6,488 nucleotides of DNA from DAOSWM01 sp035380045 (GTDB lineage: Bacteria > Bacteroidota > Bacteroidia > Bacteroidales > Tenuifilaceae). The notes under the pieces were generated by a model that saw nothing but the letters and a program-made list of their open reading frames with translations, ran no database searches and had not been told where the DNA came from. This document shows positions 6,194-6,488 of this stretch, in pieces. Made by a program: the position numbers and the translations under genes. How positions within the stretch are numbered: the stretch's first letter is position 1; every line of letters starts with the position of its first letter. Location of the stretch: NCBI GenBank assembly GCA_035380045.1, contig DAOSWM010000112.1, positions 1 to 6,488 of the forward strand. The letters are read 5' to 3'.

Positions 6194-6309
6194 AAATTCC
6201 AAGTTCCAAATTTCAAATTCCAAGTTCCAAACTCCAAATTCCAAGCTTTCCTGCCCTGCCAGCCGGCAGGCTGGTGCAAGCAAGTTCAAAGATCCAAGTT
6301 CCAAGTTCC
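6194..6309 (+). repeat. Degenerate 7-base tandem repeats (AARTTCC type)
   Basis: Seven consecutive heptamers run from 6194 to 6242: AAATTCC, AAGTTCC, AAATTTC, AAATTCC, AAGTTCC, AAACTCC, AAATTCC. A degenerate eighth follows. After a GC-rich palindrome, four more units (AAGTTCA, AAGATCC, AAGTTCC, AAGTTCC) occupy 6282-6309. The array starts 6 bases after the stop of the CoA-binding gene. An open frame across it (to 6377) would encode only low-complexity SKFQ-type sequence, so I treat it as non-coding. Confidence 0.88.
6255..6274. repeat. GC-rich palindrome with two alternative hairpins
   Basis: The sequence can fold in two mutually exclusive 6-bp stems with 4-base loops: CCTGCC (6255-6260) with GGCAGG (6265-6270), or CCAGCC (6259-6264) with GGCTGG (6269-6274). 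It is the most GC-rich spot in the window and interrupts the AT-rich heptad array, much like a REP-type palindromic element. No T-run follows, so it is a poor intrinsic terminator, although it could protect the 3' end of the CoA-binding transcript. Confidence 0.7.
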
Positions 6310-6369
6310 AGTTAGCAATTCCCAGTTCTCAGTTGGCAAAGGGCAGAGAACAAAGAGCAAATCCCAAAC

Positions 6370-6407
6370 TTCACTAGTTTACTTTTTTACCAGTTTACTA
6401 TTTCACT
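6370..6407 (+). repeat. Short direct repeats AGTTTACT and TTCACT
   Basis: AGTTTACT occurs at 6376-6383 and 6392-6399, 16 bases apart, and the pair is bracketed by TTCACT at 6370-6375 and 6402-6407. This is a third phrase type inside the repetitive patch. Confidence 0.6.
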
Positions 6408-6427
6408 GAAGAACGAAGTCAGAAGTA

Positions 6428-6477
6428 GGAAGTTTGGAGTTGAAAGTTTGCCAACTGCCAACTGCCAACTGCCAACT
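6428..6477 (+). repeat. Inverted heptads followed by four perfect GCCAACT copies
   Basis: Positions 6428-6448 read GGAAGTT, TGGAGTT, GAAAGTT, which is the heptad array of 6194-6242 in opposite orientation. TTTGGAGTT (6433-6441) is the exact complement of AACTCCAAA (6230-6238). Four perfect GCCAACT heptamers follow at 6450-6477. TTTGCCAACTG (6447-6457) is also the exact 11-base inverse of CAGTTGGCAAA at 6330-6340. The whole patch therefore keeps a 7-base period and has an inverted, head-to-head layout. It may continue past the right edge. Confidence 0.85.
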
Positions 6478-6488
6478 TTCTTTACTGA

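Noticed and set aside
6153..6377. 74-codon plus-strand open frame after the CoA-binding gene
   Set aside because: It starts inside that gene in another frame and its translation (SKFQ and SKL repeats) simply mirrors the 7-base DNA repeats.
6190..6488. CRISPR array
   Set aside because: The repeats are 7 bases long, degenerate and contiguous, without 20-40 base spacers, and no cas gene is present.

Overview
The window looks like a piece of an AT-rich chromosome from the phylum Bacteroidota, probably a Bacteroidales or Marinilabiliales type. The evidence is a C-terminal type IX secretion (T9SS) sorting domain on a repetitive surface protein, a near absence of Shine-Dalgarno sequences, and one match to the Bacteroidota -7 promoter element (TAnnTTTG). 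Genus-level assignment is not possible from the sequence.

Layout. Positions 1-2030 (+) hold the 3' part of a large gene for a secreted or cell-surface protein: a partial unit plus six full Ig/cadherin-like repeats of 91-95 residues, then a type A T9SS sorting domain. The gene enters from the left edge, so its start and any N-terminal enzymatic or binding domain lie outside. A strong hairpin (about 2045-2076) separates it from a convergent minus-strand group. That group reads right to left: a YqhD-type NADPH-dependent alcohol/aldehyde dehydrogenase (4754-3597), a polytopic membrane protein with an EEVSWGQ motif (3578-2766) and an unrecognised 219-residue protein (2737-2078). The gaps are 18 and 28 bases, so they probably form one operon.

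A 452-base gene-free stretch (4755-5206) follows, with two inverted repeats that could be operators or RNA structures. Next come a small unrecognised acidic protein on the minus strand (5515-5207) with a candidate -7 element, and a divergent plus-strand gene for a CoA-binding (YccU-like) protein (5735-6187). A 16-base palindrome lies upstream of the latter.

From about 6190 to the right edge the DNA is an intergenic patch of degenerate short repeats. It has 7-base periodic TTCCAAA-type phrases in both orientations, a GC-rich palindrome, AGTTTACT repeats and four perfect copies of GCCAACT. I do not read this as protein-coding.

How the genes fit together: only the dehydrogenase and the CoA-binding protein have a readable biochemical role, and no shared pathway is evident. 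I see no convincing new multi-gene system. The most unusual items are the two-unit higher-order repeat in the surface protein, the dehydrogenase/membrane/unknown operon, and the heptad repeat patch.
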